Source: Lysobacter_K koreensis
GTDB taxonomy: Bacteria > Pseudomonadota > Gammaproteobacteria > Xanthomonadales > Xanthomonadaceae
Assembly: GCF_042677045.1 (NCBI RefSeq)
Contig: NZ_JBHTIH010000003.1
Span: 310,001-374,000 of the forward strand
DNA length: 64,000 bases
Reading direction: 5' to 3'
Positions 9,780 through 17,548 of the stretch are shown one piece after another. Made by a program: the position numbers and the translations under genes. Under the pieces are notes generated by a model that was not told the DNA's origin, made no database searches, and worked only from the letters and a program-made list of their open reading frames with translations. Numbering within the stretch: the first letter of the stretch is position 1; every line of letters starts with the position of its first letter.

Positions 9780-11162
9780 TCAGCACGCGATCGCGTGCGC
9801 TACGCGCTGGCGCGAGCGCGCCGGGCCGATCGACAACTGGTCGCGGTACTTGGCCACGGTGCGGCGCGCGATACGCACGCCCTGGCGGGCGAGCAGGCCG
9901 GCGATCACGTCATCGGCCAGCGGCGCGGCAACCGGCTCGGCGTCGATCAGGCGCTTGACCATCGCGCGCACCGCGGCGCCGCCGATCTCCGCACCTTCCA
10001 GCCGCACCGCGAACAGCCGCTTGAGCTCCAAGGTGCCGCGCGGGGTCTGGATGTACTTGCCGCTGACGATGCGCGAGACGGTGGACTCGTGCATGCCGAT
10101 CGCCTCGGCGACCTCGCGCAGGGTCAGCGGCACGATCGCCTCGTCGCCGCGCTCGAGGAAGCCGCGCTGGCGCTCGACCAGCACCTGCGCGGTGCGCAGC
10201 AGGGTGTCGCTGCGCATCGCCAGGCCGCGCACCAGCCAGCGGGCCTCGTCGAGCAGGCCGCGCAGCACCGCATGGTCGCTACCGTTGCTGGCCAGCGCGC
10301 GTTCGCAATGCGGCGCGATGCGCACGCGCGGGGTGGTGTGGCGGTTGAGCGCGACGCGCCAGCTGCCGCCGGCGTGCCAGGCGACCACGTCCGGGACCAC
10401 GTGGGTGTCTTCGATCTGCGCCGGCGCTTCGGCCGGGTGCGGGCGCAGGGTCAGGATCAACGCGACGGCGGCGCGCACCTGCTCCGGTTCCGCTGCCAAG
10501 GCACTGGCCAGCGCGGCGTCGTCGTGCGCGGCGAGCAGCTCCAGGTGCTGCGCGAGGATGCGCGCGGCCAGGGCGCGCGCGGCGCTGTCGGGCTGCGCCG
10601 CCAGCTGCGCGCGCAGGCATTCGCCAGCGTCGGTGGCGGCCATGCCCGGCCACTCGCCGTGCAGCAGGCGCTGGCGCACCAGCGCGAGGTCGTCGATCCG
10701 CTGCGGAAACGCCTGCGCCCCCAGCGCGAGCAGCTCCGCCAGTGGTTGTTCCAGGTAGCCGTGGTCGTCGCAATGGTCCAGCCACCAGCTGGCCAGCTCC
10801 AGGCCGGGTGCGTCCCAGTGCAGCGCGAGCTGCTGCAACAGGCGCACGCGCGGGTCGCTCGAGGCCGGGTCGGCGATGCGCAAGGTGGCGTCGTCGTCGC
10901 CGATGCTGCCGCCGCCGGACAGGAACGACGGCTCCGGCAGCTCATCCCACGCCGCCGCTTCGATCGTCGCCGCGTCCGCATCCGCGGCGGACTCGGCGTC
11001 CTCGGCCGCCTCGTCGTGCTCCAGCAATGGATTGCGCTCCAGCGTCTGGCGCAGTTCTTGCTCGAGTTGCGGCGCGGTGAGCTGCAACAGCCGGATCGAC
11101 TGCAGCAGCTGAGGCGTCAGGTTGACGCCCTGGACCGTATTCAGGCGCACGGTGGCTTTCAC
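9780..11162 (-). CDS. rpoN: RNA polymerase sigma54 factor RpoN (flagellar-locus copy)
   Basis: 460 residues from the GTG at 11162, which has a GGGGA ribosome site 8-9 bases upstream and places LTPQLLQSIRLLQLT at the position seen in other RpoN proteins. An ATG at 11240 would add 26 unlike residues. Region I is Gln/Leu-rich, the acidic region II spans about 45-85, and the RpoN box ARRTVAKYR lies near the C-terminus. It matches the rpoN2 found beside fleQ in xanthomonads. It recognises the -24/-12 promoters seen before fliL, fliE, flgB and flgA. Confidence 0.92.
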   Translation of the reverse strand: MKATVRLNTVQGVNLTPQLLQSIRLLQLTAPQLEQELRQTLERNPLLEHDEAAEDAESAADADAATIEAAAWDELPEPSFLSGGGSIGDDDATLRIADPASSDPRVRLLQQLALHWDAPGLELASWWLDHCDDHGYLEQPLAELLALGAQAFPQRIDDLALVRQRLLHGEWPGMAATDAGECLRAQLAAQPDSAARALAARILAQHLELLAAHDDAALASALAAEPEQVRAAVALILTLRPHPAEAPAQIEDTHVVPDVVAWHAGGSWRVALNRHTTPRVRIAPHCERALASNGSDHAVLRGLLDEARWLVRGLAMRSDTLLRTAQVLVERQRGFLERGDEAIVPLTLREVAEAIGMHESTVSRIVSGKYIQTPRGTLELKRLFAVRLEGAEIGGAAVRAMVKRLIDAEPVAAPLADDVIAGLLARQGVRIARRTVAKYRDQLSIGPARSRQRVAHAIAC

Positions 11163-11357
11163 GATGGCATCCCCGATCAGCCCATTGCTGATCCCGGATT
11201 CCATCGTGATGGTTAAGTGACGGTTAACGAATAGGGGCAAACCCGCGGCGGACTAGGGGAAAACCCGTACCGGTGTCGGGGAAACCCTGACATCGCGTCG
11301 TAGATCCGACGCGCTCCGACGCATCGCGGCGCAAGGCGACGTGCGGCGTCAGCTTTT

Positions 11358-11987
11358 TCAGCAGCGATCGTGGTGGCGCATCGCCACCCGCAGCAGCTCG
11401 ACGGCATTCCGGCAGCCCAGCGATTCCATCATCCGCGAGCGGTGGGTTTCCACGGTCTTGACGCTGATCCCCAGGTCGGCGGCGATCTGCTTGGTGGTGC
11501 GGCCGGCGCCCAGGGCGGTGAGGATTTCGCGCTGGCGCCGCGGCAGGCCATCGACGTCATCGCCGCTCTTGCCGACGCGATGGCGCTGCAGTTGCGGCGC
11601 CGATACCTGCGGGCTGAGGAAGGTGCGGCCGGAAGCGGCCGCGCGGATCGCGATCTCGAGTTCCGCCGGTGCCGCTTCCTTGACCACGAAGCCGCTGGCG
11701 CCGCGTTGCAAGGCCTCGCGCACGTGCAGGGCGTCGTCGTGCATGGACATGATCACCACGGCGGTTTCCGGACTGGTGCGGCGCAGTTCGGCGAGCGCGT
11801 CGAACCCGCTGCGGCCCGGCATCGACAGGTCCAGCAGGACGATGTCGGGTAGCGTCTGCTGCGTGCGCAGCACGACTTCGTCGGCGTTGCTGGCCTCGGC
11901 CACCACCTCGATGTCGTCGAACGAATCCAGCAAGCGGCGTATGCCGGCCCGCACCAGCGTGTGGTCATCGCAAATCAGCACTCGCAC
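11358..11987 (-). CDS. LuxR/NarL-family response regulator
   Basis: 209 residues from the GTG at 11987; TTG at 11990 and an upstream ATG at 12044 are alternatives. The receiver domain has D7-D8, phospho-acceptor D53 (IVLLDLSMPG), S81 and K103. The C-terminal NarL/LuxR HTH (about 143-205) shows GRTTKQIAADLGISVKTVETHRSRM. It sits between the PilZ gene and rpoN, so a role in motility regulation is likely by context. The signal and cognate kinase are not adjacent and remain unknown. Confidence 0.9.
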   Translation of the reverse strand: MRVLICDDHTLVRAGIRRLLDSFDDIEVVAEASNADEVVLRTQQTLPDIVLLDLSMPGRSGFDALAELRRTSPETAVVIMSMHDDALHVREALQRGASGFVVKEAAPAELEIAIRAAASGRTFLSPQVSAPQLQRHRVGKSGDDVDGLPRRQREILTALGAGRTTKQIAADLGISVKTVETHRSRMMESLGCRNAVELLRVAMRHHDRC

Positions 11988-12086
11988 CAACGCCTGTTCC
12001 CCCGTCGTACCGCTCCCGCACGATAGCCGGAGCGCGCAACGCAAAGCAGACCGTCCCGGTCATAGTGTGACGGCGATGTCAAAAAT

Positions 12087-12671
12087 TCAGCGCGGGCGAC
12101 GGCTCTCGGCCACGGCGCGGCGGTGGACCCGGAACAGGTGTCGCTCCAGCGCGGCTTCCAAGGGCGGCGACAGCGGTCCGAACCTCAGCCACGCGCGGGG
12201 CTGGCCGTCGAGCCCGGCGTCGCAGGCCAGCACGGTCGCCGGCAGCAGCAGCGGCGAGGGCAGCCAGTCGGCAGGCTGCACGCGGAAGCGGCCAGTGGCA
12301 CCGATCGCCAGCGGTTCGTCCACCGCCAGGCAGGCGCCGTGCGAGGACCATTGCAGTTCCCGGCTCGGGTCGGCGTCGTGGCTGGTGGCCAAGCTGGCGA
12401 CCAGCGCGGTGAGCAGGTCGAGCTTGGCCTCGATCCGGTGCACGGCATGGTCGGCCGGCTGCTCGGGTTCTTCGTTGCGGGCGCCGTCCTCGACCACCGC
12501 CAGCGCGCGCAGCAGCGCTTCGCCGCGCGCGCCCAAGGACTGCACCGCGGCCGCGTCGAGCGCGCCGGGCAGGAACGCGGCCGGGCGCAGCTCGTGACAG
12601 GAGAGGGCATCGCCGAACAGCGCCTCGTGCGCGGCCGCGGTCGCGGTCGCGGTTGTGGTTGGGGTGTTCAT
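12087..12671 (-). CDS. PilZ-domain protein of the fliDST cluster
   Basis: 194 residues from the ATG at 12671 (MNTPTTT), which overlaps the preceding stop by four bases. The N-terminal half is helical without a recognised domain. The C-terminal part (about 105-190) has a PilZ-like beta pattern, with ELQWSSHGACLAV in place of the usual DISxxG segment and a basic tail (HLFRVHRRAVAESRR). Canonical RxxxR and DxSxxG c-di-GMP residues are not both obvious, so ligand binding is uncertain. Position after fliS and the fliT-like gene suggests a flagellar role. Confidence 0.68.
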   Translation of the reverse strand: MNTPTTTATATAAAHEALFGDALSCHELRPAAFLPGALDAAAVQSLGARGEALLRALAVVEDGARNEEPEQPADHAVHRIEAKLDLLTALVASLATSHDADPSRELQWSSHGACLAVDEPLAIGATGRFRVQPADWLPSPLLLPATVLACDAGLDGQPRAWLRFGPLSPPLEAALERHLFRVHRRAVAESRRPR

Positions 12672-12949
12672 GCCAGCTCCCGCAGCCACGCCCGCGCGCC
12701 ACGGTGCTCCTGGCTGAGGCGGGCGAGCGCGGTCCCGACCCGGTCGCGCGCGACGCGCAACTCGCCCAGCAGCGCGCGCTGGGCCAGCAGCAGGTCCAGC
12801 CAGGGTTCGTGCGGGGTCGAGGTCAGGTCGGTCGCGGCCAGGGCCGCGGCCAGGGCGCGTTGATGCTCGCCCAGCAGGTCGGTCGCCAGCGCCCAGTCGT
12901 GGGCCTCGATGGCGGCGCGGATCTGCGCGACCGGCAGCACCGGAATCAT
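12668..12949 (-). CDS. Small helical protein, FliT-like export chaperone
   Basis: 93 residues from the ATG at 12949, which overlaps the fliS stop by one base (TGATG). It is predicted all-helical with heptad-like leucines (LLGEHQRALAAALAA, LLLAQRALLGELR). Sequence similarity to FliT is weak. The assignment rests on size, fold type and position directly after fliS in a fliD-fliS-X order. FliT proteins guard the FliD cap before export. It could be a different small flagellar chaperone. Confidence 0.55.
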   Translation of the reverse strand: MIPVLPVAQIRAAIEAHDWALATDLLGEHQRALAAALAATDLTSTPHEPWLDLLLAQRALLGELRVARDRVGTALARLSQEHRGARAWLRELA

Positions 12950-13338
12950 CAGGCCGGGACCGGCGCGATCGCGCGCCACGCCGATTCGATGTCGCCGAGT
13001 AGGTCGTCGACCTCGTGCAGCGGGGCGGCGTCGTTGTCGATATTCGCGGTGAGCAGGCGGCGCTGGGCGTAGTCGTACAGCGCCTGCAGGCCGTCGGCGA
13101 TCTCGCCGCCGGCGTCGAGGTTCAGGGCGCCGCTCAGGCCGGCCACGATCGCGCTGGCGTCGCTGATCGCCTGGCCTTTGCGCGGCAGGTCGCCCCGCTC
13201 GAGGCAGGCGATCGCCAGGCGAGCGCGCTCGCGGGCGCCGGACAGCATCAGCGCGATCAACTGGTGCGGGCTGGCATCGAGCACGGCGCTGGAGACGCTG
13301 GTCTGTCGGTAATTGTTGGCGGATTGGCGTGCGTGCAT
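12949..13338 (-). CDS. fliS: Flagellin export chaperone FliS
   Basis: 129 residues. The N-terminus ANNYRQTSVSSAVLDASPHQLIALMLSGA is the FliS signature, with the conserved Y and the DASPHQLI segment at about 21-28. FliS binds the C-terminal helices of flagellin in the cytoplasm to prevent early polymerisation. It starts ten bases after the fliD stop and is coupled to the next small gene. Confidence 0.93.
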   Translation of the reverse strand: MHARQSANNYRQTSVSSAVLDASPHQLIALMLSGARERARLAIACLERGDLPRKGQAISDASAIVAGLSGALNLDAGGEIADGLQALYDYAQRRLLTANIDNDAAPLHEVDDLLGDIESAWRAIAPVPA

Positions 13339-13348
13339 GGCGGGGGCC

Positions 13349-14704
13349 TTACAGCTGGGCGAGCTGTTGGGTCAGGAAGTCGCTGGTGCCCTGGAGCTTG
13401 GTGACCATGCCATCCAGTGCGGTGAATTGGGCGAGGTAGCGCGCCTGGACCTGGGTCATGCGGAAGTCGAGCGCGCTGCGCTGCTTTTCGAGCGCTTTGC
13501 TGCGCGTGCTCAGTCCGTCGCTGCGGCTGTCGAGCGCGCCGTCGTCGTCGAGCAGGCGGTCCAGGGTGGCGTCAAGCTTGCCGGCCAGGCTGCTGGTGCC
13601 GGCGCCGAACAGGCGCGTCGCCGGGCCGGTGTCCTTGAGCATCGCCGCGTCGAAGCTGGCCTCGTCGAGCTTGAGGGTGCCGTCCTTGTTGATGGAGATG
13701 CCCAACGCCTTGAGGTCGCCGACTTCCGCGCTGACCGTGTCGCGCAGCTCGCGGCTGGCGCCACGCACCATCGAGTCGCCGTTGAGTGCGGCGGCGACCT
13801 TGGTGGTGGTGTTGTAGGTGGTGGTGGTGGCGATGCTGGCGATCGAGGCGTTGTAGGCGTTGACGAAGTTCTTGGCGGCGTTGCGCTGTGCGGCCGGGTC
13901 GCTGGCGACACCGAGCTGGCGCACGGTGCCCGGTTCGGCCTTGGTCAGGGTCAGGGTCACGCCGCTGATCAGGTCGGTGATCGCGTTGCTCGCGCCCGTG
14001 CGCTCGTAGCCATCGACCTTGACCCGCGCGTCTGTCGCAACGGCGAGTTGGGTCATGGTGCTGGCGGCAGGCGGGTCGTAGGCCAGTGCCGACAGGCCGC
14101 CGTCGCCGCCGCTGGCGCCCAGCCGCAGCGCCTTGCCGGTGCCGCTGTCGAGTGCGGTCAGCACCAGGTGCGCGCCGTCGTCGCCGGTCACGATGCTGGC
14201 GCTGACGGTCTTGCCGGCGGCCTTGGCATTGATCGCGTCGCGGATGCCGGCGAGGGTGTTGTTGCTGGCGTCGATGTCGACGACCAGGGTGGTGCTGCCC
14301 GCGGTCACGCTCAGCGCACCGGTGCCGACCGCGCTGTCGGCGCTGGAAAAAGCGGCCGAACCGAGCTTGTGCGCGCTGGCGAGCGCCAGCACTTCGACCT
14401 GGTAGCGGCCGACCGCGGCGCCGGCGGTCGCCGTGGCGGAGAAGCCCGAGCCCTCCGGCACGCTGATGGACCGGGCTTGCGTCGCGTCCTTGGCCGACAG
14501 CGCGGTTACCGCGGTGCGCAGGCCGGAGAACGCGCCGCGCAAGGTGCCGATCGCGGAGATCTGCGCCTGCAGCTGGCGATCGGTGCGATCGAAGCGCGCA
14601 TCGGACGGCGCGCGATCGGCAGCGACCAGCTGCGAGACGATGGTGGCGACATCCAGGCCACTGCCGACCCCGCCGATCACGACGAGGCCCGCAAGAAAAA
14701 GCAT
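13349..14704 (-). CDS. fliD: Flagellar filament cap protein FliD
   Basis: 451 residues. The N-terminal FliD segment GVGSGLDVATIVSQLV is followed by an early coiled-coil region. The C-terminal helical domain ends LTQQLAQL after a typical RMTQVQARYLAQFTALDGMV stretch. FliD caps the filament and folds flagellin on arrival. The start could instead be GTG at 14680, which trims an odd hydrophobic leader and better matches other FliD N-termini. No clear sigma28 or sigma54 site was found in the 189 bases upstream. Confidence 0.9.
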   Translation of the reverse strand: MLFLAGLVVIGGVGSGLDVATIVSQLVAADRAPSDARFDRTDRQLQAQISAIGTLRGAFSGLRTAVTALSAKDATQARSISVPEGSGFSATATAGAAVGRYQVEVLALASAHKLGSAAFSSADSAVGTGALSVTAGSTTLVVDIDASNNTLAGIRDAINAKAAGKTVSASIVTGDDGAHLVLTALDSGTGKALRLGASGGDGGLSALAYDPPAASTMTQLAVATDARVKVDGYERTGASNAITDLISGVTLTLTKAEPGTVRQLGVASDPAAQRNAAKNFVNAYNASIASIATTTTYNTTTKVAAALNGDSMVRGASRELRDTVSAEVGDLKALGISINKDGTLKLDEASFDAAMLKDTGPATRLFGAGTSSLAGKLDATLDRLLDDDGALDSRSDGLSTRSKALEKQRSALDFRMTQVQARYLAQFTALDGMVTKLQGTSDFLTQQLAQL

Positions 14705-14853
14705 CCCACCGCGGACGATGCAGCGCGTTCGTTCGACTGCCTGGAGTCAGAGCGTTCGCGGTGCATGGACAGGTCCTCGGCGGGATGGCGGAAACGGGTG
14801 GAGCGGAAACGTGATGCAGGCGACGCGTGGTAACGAAAGCGGGTGAAGCAGGA

Positions 14854-14887
14854 AACGCAGGGCGCGGCGGCTGCCGCGCCCTGCGTT
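14854..14887 (-). terminator. Rho-independent terminator of fliC
   Basis: A perfect 15-bp stem (arms 14854-14868 and 14873-14887) with a four-base loop lies seven bases after the fliC stop. The T-tract on the minus strand is short (TT, then TTTCC). Strong attenuation here would keep flagellin message separate from fliD. Confidence 0.75.
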
Positions 14888-14893
14888 CAATCC

Positions 14894-16024
14894 TCAGCGC
14901 AGCAGGCTCAACACGCCCTGCGAGGACTGGTTGGCCTGCGCCAGCATCGCGGTGCCGGCCTGCTGCAGGATCTGGTTGCGCGACAGCTGCGCGGATTCCT
15001 TGGCGAAGTCGGCGTCCTGGATGCGGCTACGCGCGGCCGACAGGTTCTCCGAGGTCGTCGACAGGTTGGCCACGACCGAGCTGAAGCGGTTCTGGACCGC
15101 ACCCATGCTGGCGCGGGCGGAGTTGATCGAGGTCAGCGCGGCGTCCATCGACTGCATCGCGGCATCGGCACCGGCGGTGGTCTTCAGGTCCAGCGAGCCG
15201 AAGCCGGTCTGGCTGCTGCGCGCCGTGGTGGCGGCGGTCAGGCCGGTCTGGGCGGTGGTGGCGGCGCCGGCGATGACGACGTCGGCGGTCGTGGAGACCA
15301 GGGTGACCGTCTGGTTGGTGTCGTTGATGGCGTAGACGCCGGTCTGCGAGGACACGCTGTTGACCGCATCGCGGACCTGCGATGCGCGGCCGCTGGCGCC
15401 ATCGGTGGTGGCGGCGATGGCACCGACGGAGACACCGCCGATGGTCAGGGCGCCGGCGGCGATCGCGGTGAAGTCGGTAGCGGCCGCACCGGTGACCGAA
15501 GCGCGCTGATAGGTACCCAGGGCCGTCGAGTTGGCGTTGGCGATCGCGTTGATCGAGATCGTCTCGCCCTGGTTGGCACCGACCTGGAACGCCTGGTTGG
15601 TGAACGAACCGTCGAGCAGCTTGACGCCGTTGAAGGTGGTGTTCTGGGCAACGCGGTCGATTTCCGACTTCAGCTGCTGCGCTTCGGCGTCCAGCGCGGC
15701 GCGGTCGGTGGCGGAGTTGGTGGCGTTGCGCGACTGCACGGCCAGCTCGCGGATGCGCTGCAGGTTGTTGCCGATCTCGCCCATCGCGCCTTCGGCGGTC
15801 TGCGACAGCGAGATGCCGTCGTTGGCGTTGCGCGCGGCCTGGTCCATGCCGCGGATCTGGGTGGTGAAGCGGCTGGCGATGGCGAGGCCGGCGGCGTCGT
15901 CCTTGGCGCTGTTGATGCGCATGCCCGAGGACAGGCGCTGCAGGCTGGTGGCCAGCTCGGTGCCGGACTTGGCCAGATTGCGCTGCGAGTTGAGCGACAT
16001 CACGTTGGTGTTGATGACTTGCAT
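14894..16024 (-). CDS. fliC: Flagellin FliC
   Basis: 376 residues. The conserved D0/D1 N-terminus (MQVINTNVMSLNSQRNL, then LSSGMRINSAKDDAAGLAI) and C-terminus (RIQDADFAKESAQLSRNQIL...VLSLLR) frame a short variable centre of about 150 residues. It includes the IRELAVQSRNAT motif. It is the single flagellin in the window. A sigma28 promoter lies about 96 bases upstream and a strong hairpin follows. Confidence 0.98.
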   Translation of the reverse strand: MQVINTNVMSLNSQRNLAKSGTELATSLQRLSSGMRINSAKDDAAGLAIASRFTTQIRGMDQAARNANDGISLSQTAEGAMGEIGNNLQRIRELAVQSRNATNSATDRAALDAEAQQLKSEIDRVAQNTTFNGVKLLDGSFTNQAFQVGANQGETISINAIANANSTALGTYQRASVTGAAATDFTAIAAGALTIGGVSVGAIAATTDGASGRASQVRDAVNSVSSQTGVYAINDTNQTVTLVSTTADVVIAGAATTAQTGLTAATTARSSQTGFGSLDLKTTAGADAAMQSMDAALTSINSARASMGAVQNRFSSVVANLSTTSENLSAARSRIQDADFAKESAQLSRNQILQQAGTAMLAQANQSSQGVLSLLR

Positions 16025-16340
16025 GATTGCGATCTCCTGGAAGGTTGTGTCCGGCGGCGACGAGGGGCCTTGCCGGTTTGCAGGGTGTTGGCTGAATGCC
16101 CTCGCCGCTGCTGTGATCTATAACGGCGCTGCGTTGTCAAGCTTTAGGGCTGAAAAAGACCAATTGCGAAATAAATGCGAAATGCAGGCAGGGAGATCCA
16201 AACGCAGAAGACGTGCTGTTGCGGGAGCGGATTCCGGTGCGGGGCGAAGCAGGGCGGGTTCAACCCGCCATCGCCATGCCACGGCGGTGGGCTGCCCCCC
16301 TGCAACCGCGTTGTGACTCGGAAGGCAAATCGCTCCGCGC
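16025..16340. other. fliC promoter region and flgL-fliC spacer
   Basis: This 316-base gap holds the sigma28 promoter (16120-16146), a ribosome site (AGGAGAT on the minus strand) just before the fliC ATG, and an isolated palindrome GGCGGGTT-c-AACCCGCC (16253-16269) related to the GTAGGGCGGG repeat family. The remainder is noncoding. Confidence 0.7.
16120..16146 (-). promoter_or_regulatory. Sigma28 (FliA) promoter of fliC
   Basis: On the minus strand TAAA-N15-GCCGTTAT is close to the FliA consensus TAAA-N15-GCCGATAA, with exact spacing. It lies about 96 bases before the flagellin start. This places fliC in the late class, held back by FlgM until hook completion. Confidence 0.85.
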
Positions 16341-17540
16341 TTACAGCTGATCGAACAGCGACAGCGTCTGCACCCGCAGCATGGTCTTCTGCGCCGCTTC
16401 CATCGCGGTCAGCTGCAATGCCAGCCGGCTGGCGGCTTCGGCGTAATCGACGTCGCGCAACTGCGACAGGGTCTGCGCCAGCGAGACCTCGCCGGCACTG
16501 CGCGCATCGCCGGCACTGTCGAGCGCGGCCAGGCGCGTGCCGGTGCCGCCGCGCAGCGCGAGCATGTGGTTCTGGGCGCTGCCCAGGTCGCTGATCGCGG
16601 CGCCGACGGCATTGTCGCGACGCGCCCGTTCGCTGGGCGACCCGACCGGCGCGTCGAGCGCATCGGCCAGGTTCTGCAGGGTGGCGAACACGTCGCGGGT
16701 CGGCGCGCGTTCGACCACGAACGCGTCGCCGGTCGCCGGCGCGCCAGTCAGGGTCAGCTGCACGCCGGCGGCGGAGATCGAGGTGTTGGCGGCATACGCG
16801 CCCGACGCGAGCACCGCGCCGCCGGCGTCGACGACGCGGTAGGCGTTCGATGCGGTGAATTCGACCCGCAATGCCTGGCCGTTCCAGGCCGCGTGGTCGG
16901 TGACCGCGCTGGCCTGCAGCACGCCGCTGCCGGTGTTGCCGCCGGCGGCGCTGCCGCGCACCACGCCGTCGCCGGTGCGCACGCGCAGGAAAACCTCGCT
17001 GCCCGGATCGGTGTCGGCCAGCGAGTGGTCGGGCGCGACCTCGATCCGGTTCTGGCCGTCGTCGCCGGCATAGCTGACCGTGCCGCCGGTGTCGGCAAAC
17101 GGCGCCACGCCGTCGCGCGTGCCGGCGAACAGGCGGCGGCCGGCGCCGTCGTCGCGGTTGGCGATGCTGAGCACCTCGGCGCGGATCGAGCGCAGTTCGG
17201 CGGCAATGGATTGGCGGTCGGTGGCCGACAGCGCGGCGCTGTTGGCCTGCACCGCCAGTTCGCGCGCGCGGGTGAGGTGGCTGCCGACGTCGGTCAGCGC
17301 CGACTCCTGCGAGCGCAAGCGGTGTTCGAGCAGGCCGGCGTTCTTGCCGTGCTGGTCGAGCGTGGCCAGCGCGTGGTCAAGCCGCTGCGACTGCGCCATG
17401 CCGCCCGGATCGTCGGCCGCGCGCTGCAGTTTGTTGCCGCTGACCAGCTCCTGCTGGGTGCGGGCGACCTGCTGCTGGCGCTGCAGCAGCGCGTTCAAGC
17501 CCTGCGCGTGCAACCCGGCGGTGGAGATGCGAAGCGTCAT
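16341..17540 (-). CDS. flgL: Flagellar hook-filament junction protein FlgL (HAP3)
   Basis: 399 residues. It has flagellin-like ends: N-terminal LRISTAGLHAQGLNALLQRQQQVARTQQELVSG and C-terminal LRDVDYAEAASRLALQLTAMEAAQKTMLRVQTLSLFDQL. FlgL joins the hook to the filament together with FlgK. It starts eight bases after the flgK stop, so the two form one unit at the end of the flg operon. Confidence 0.95.
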   Translation of the reverse strand: MTLRISTAGLHAQGLNALLQRQQQVARTQQELVSGNKLQRAADDPGGMAQSQRLDHALATLDQHGKNAGLLEHRLRSQESALTDVGSHLTRARELAVQANSAALSATDRQSIAAELRSIRAEVLSIANRDDGAGRRLFAGTRDGVAPFADTGGTVSYAGDDGQNRIEVAPDHSLADTDPGSEVFLRVRTGDGVVRGSAAGGNTGSGVLQASAVTDHAAWNGQALRVEFTASNAYRVVDAGGAVLASGAYAANTSISAAGVQLTLTGAPATGDAFVVERAPTRDVFATLQNLADALDAPVGSPSERARRDNAVGAAISDLGSAQNHMLALRGGTGTRLAALDSAGDARSAGEVSLAQTLSQLRDVDYAEAASRLALQLTAMEAAQKTMLRVQTLSLFDQL

Positions 17541-17548
17541 CGGAAACC

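Noticed and set aside
11162..11240. ATG at 11240 as the rpoN start
   Set aside because: It adds 26 residues without similarity; GTG 11162 has a good ribosome site and aligns with the usual RpoN N-terminus.
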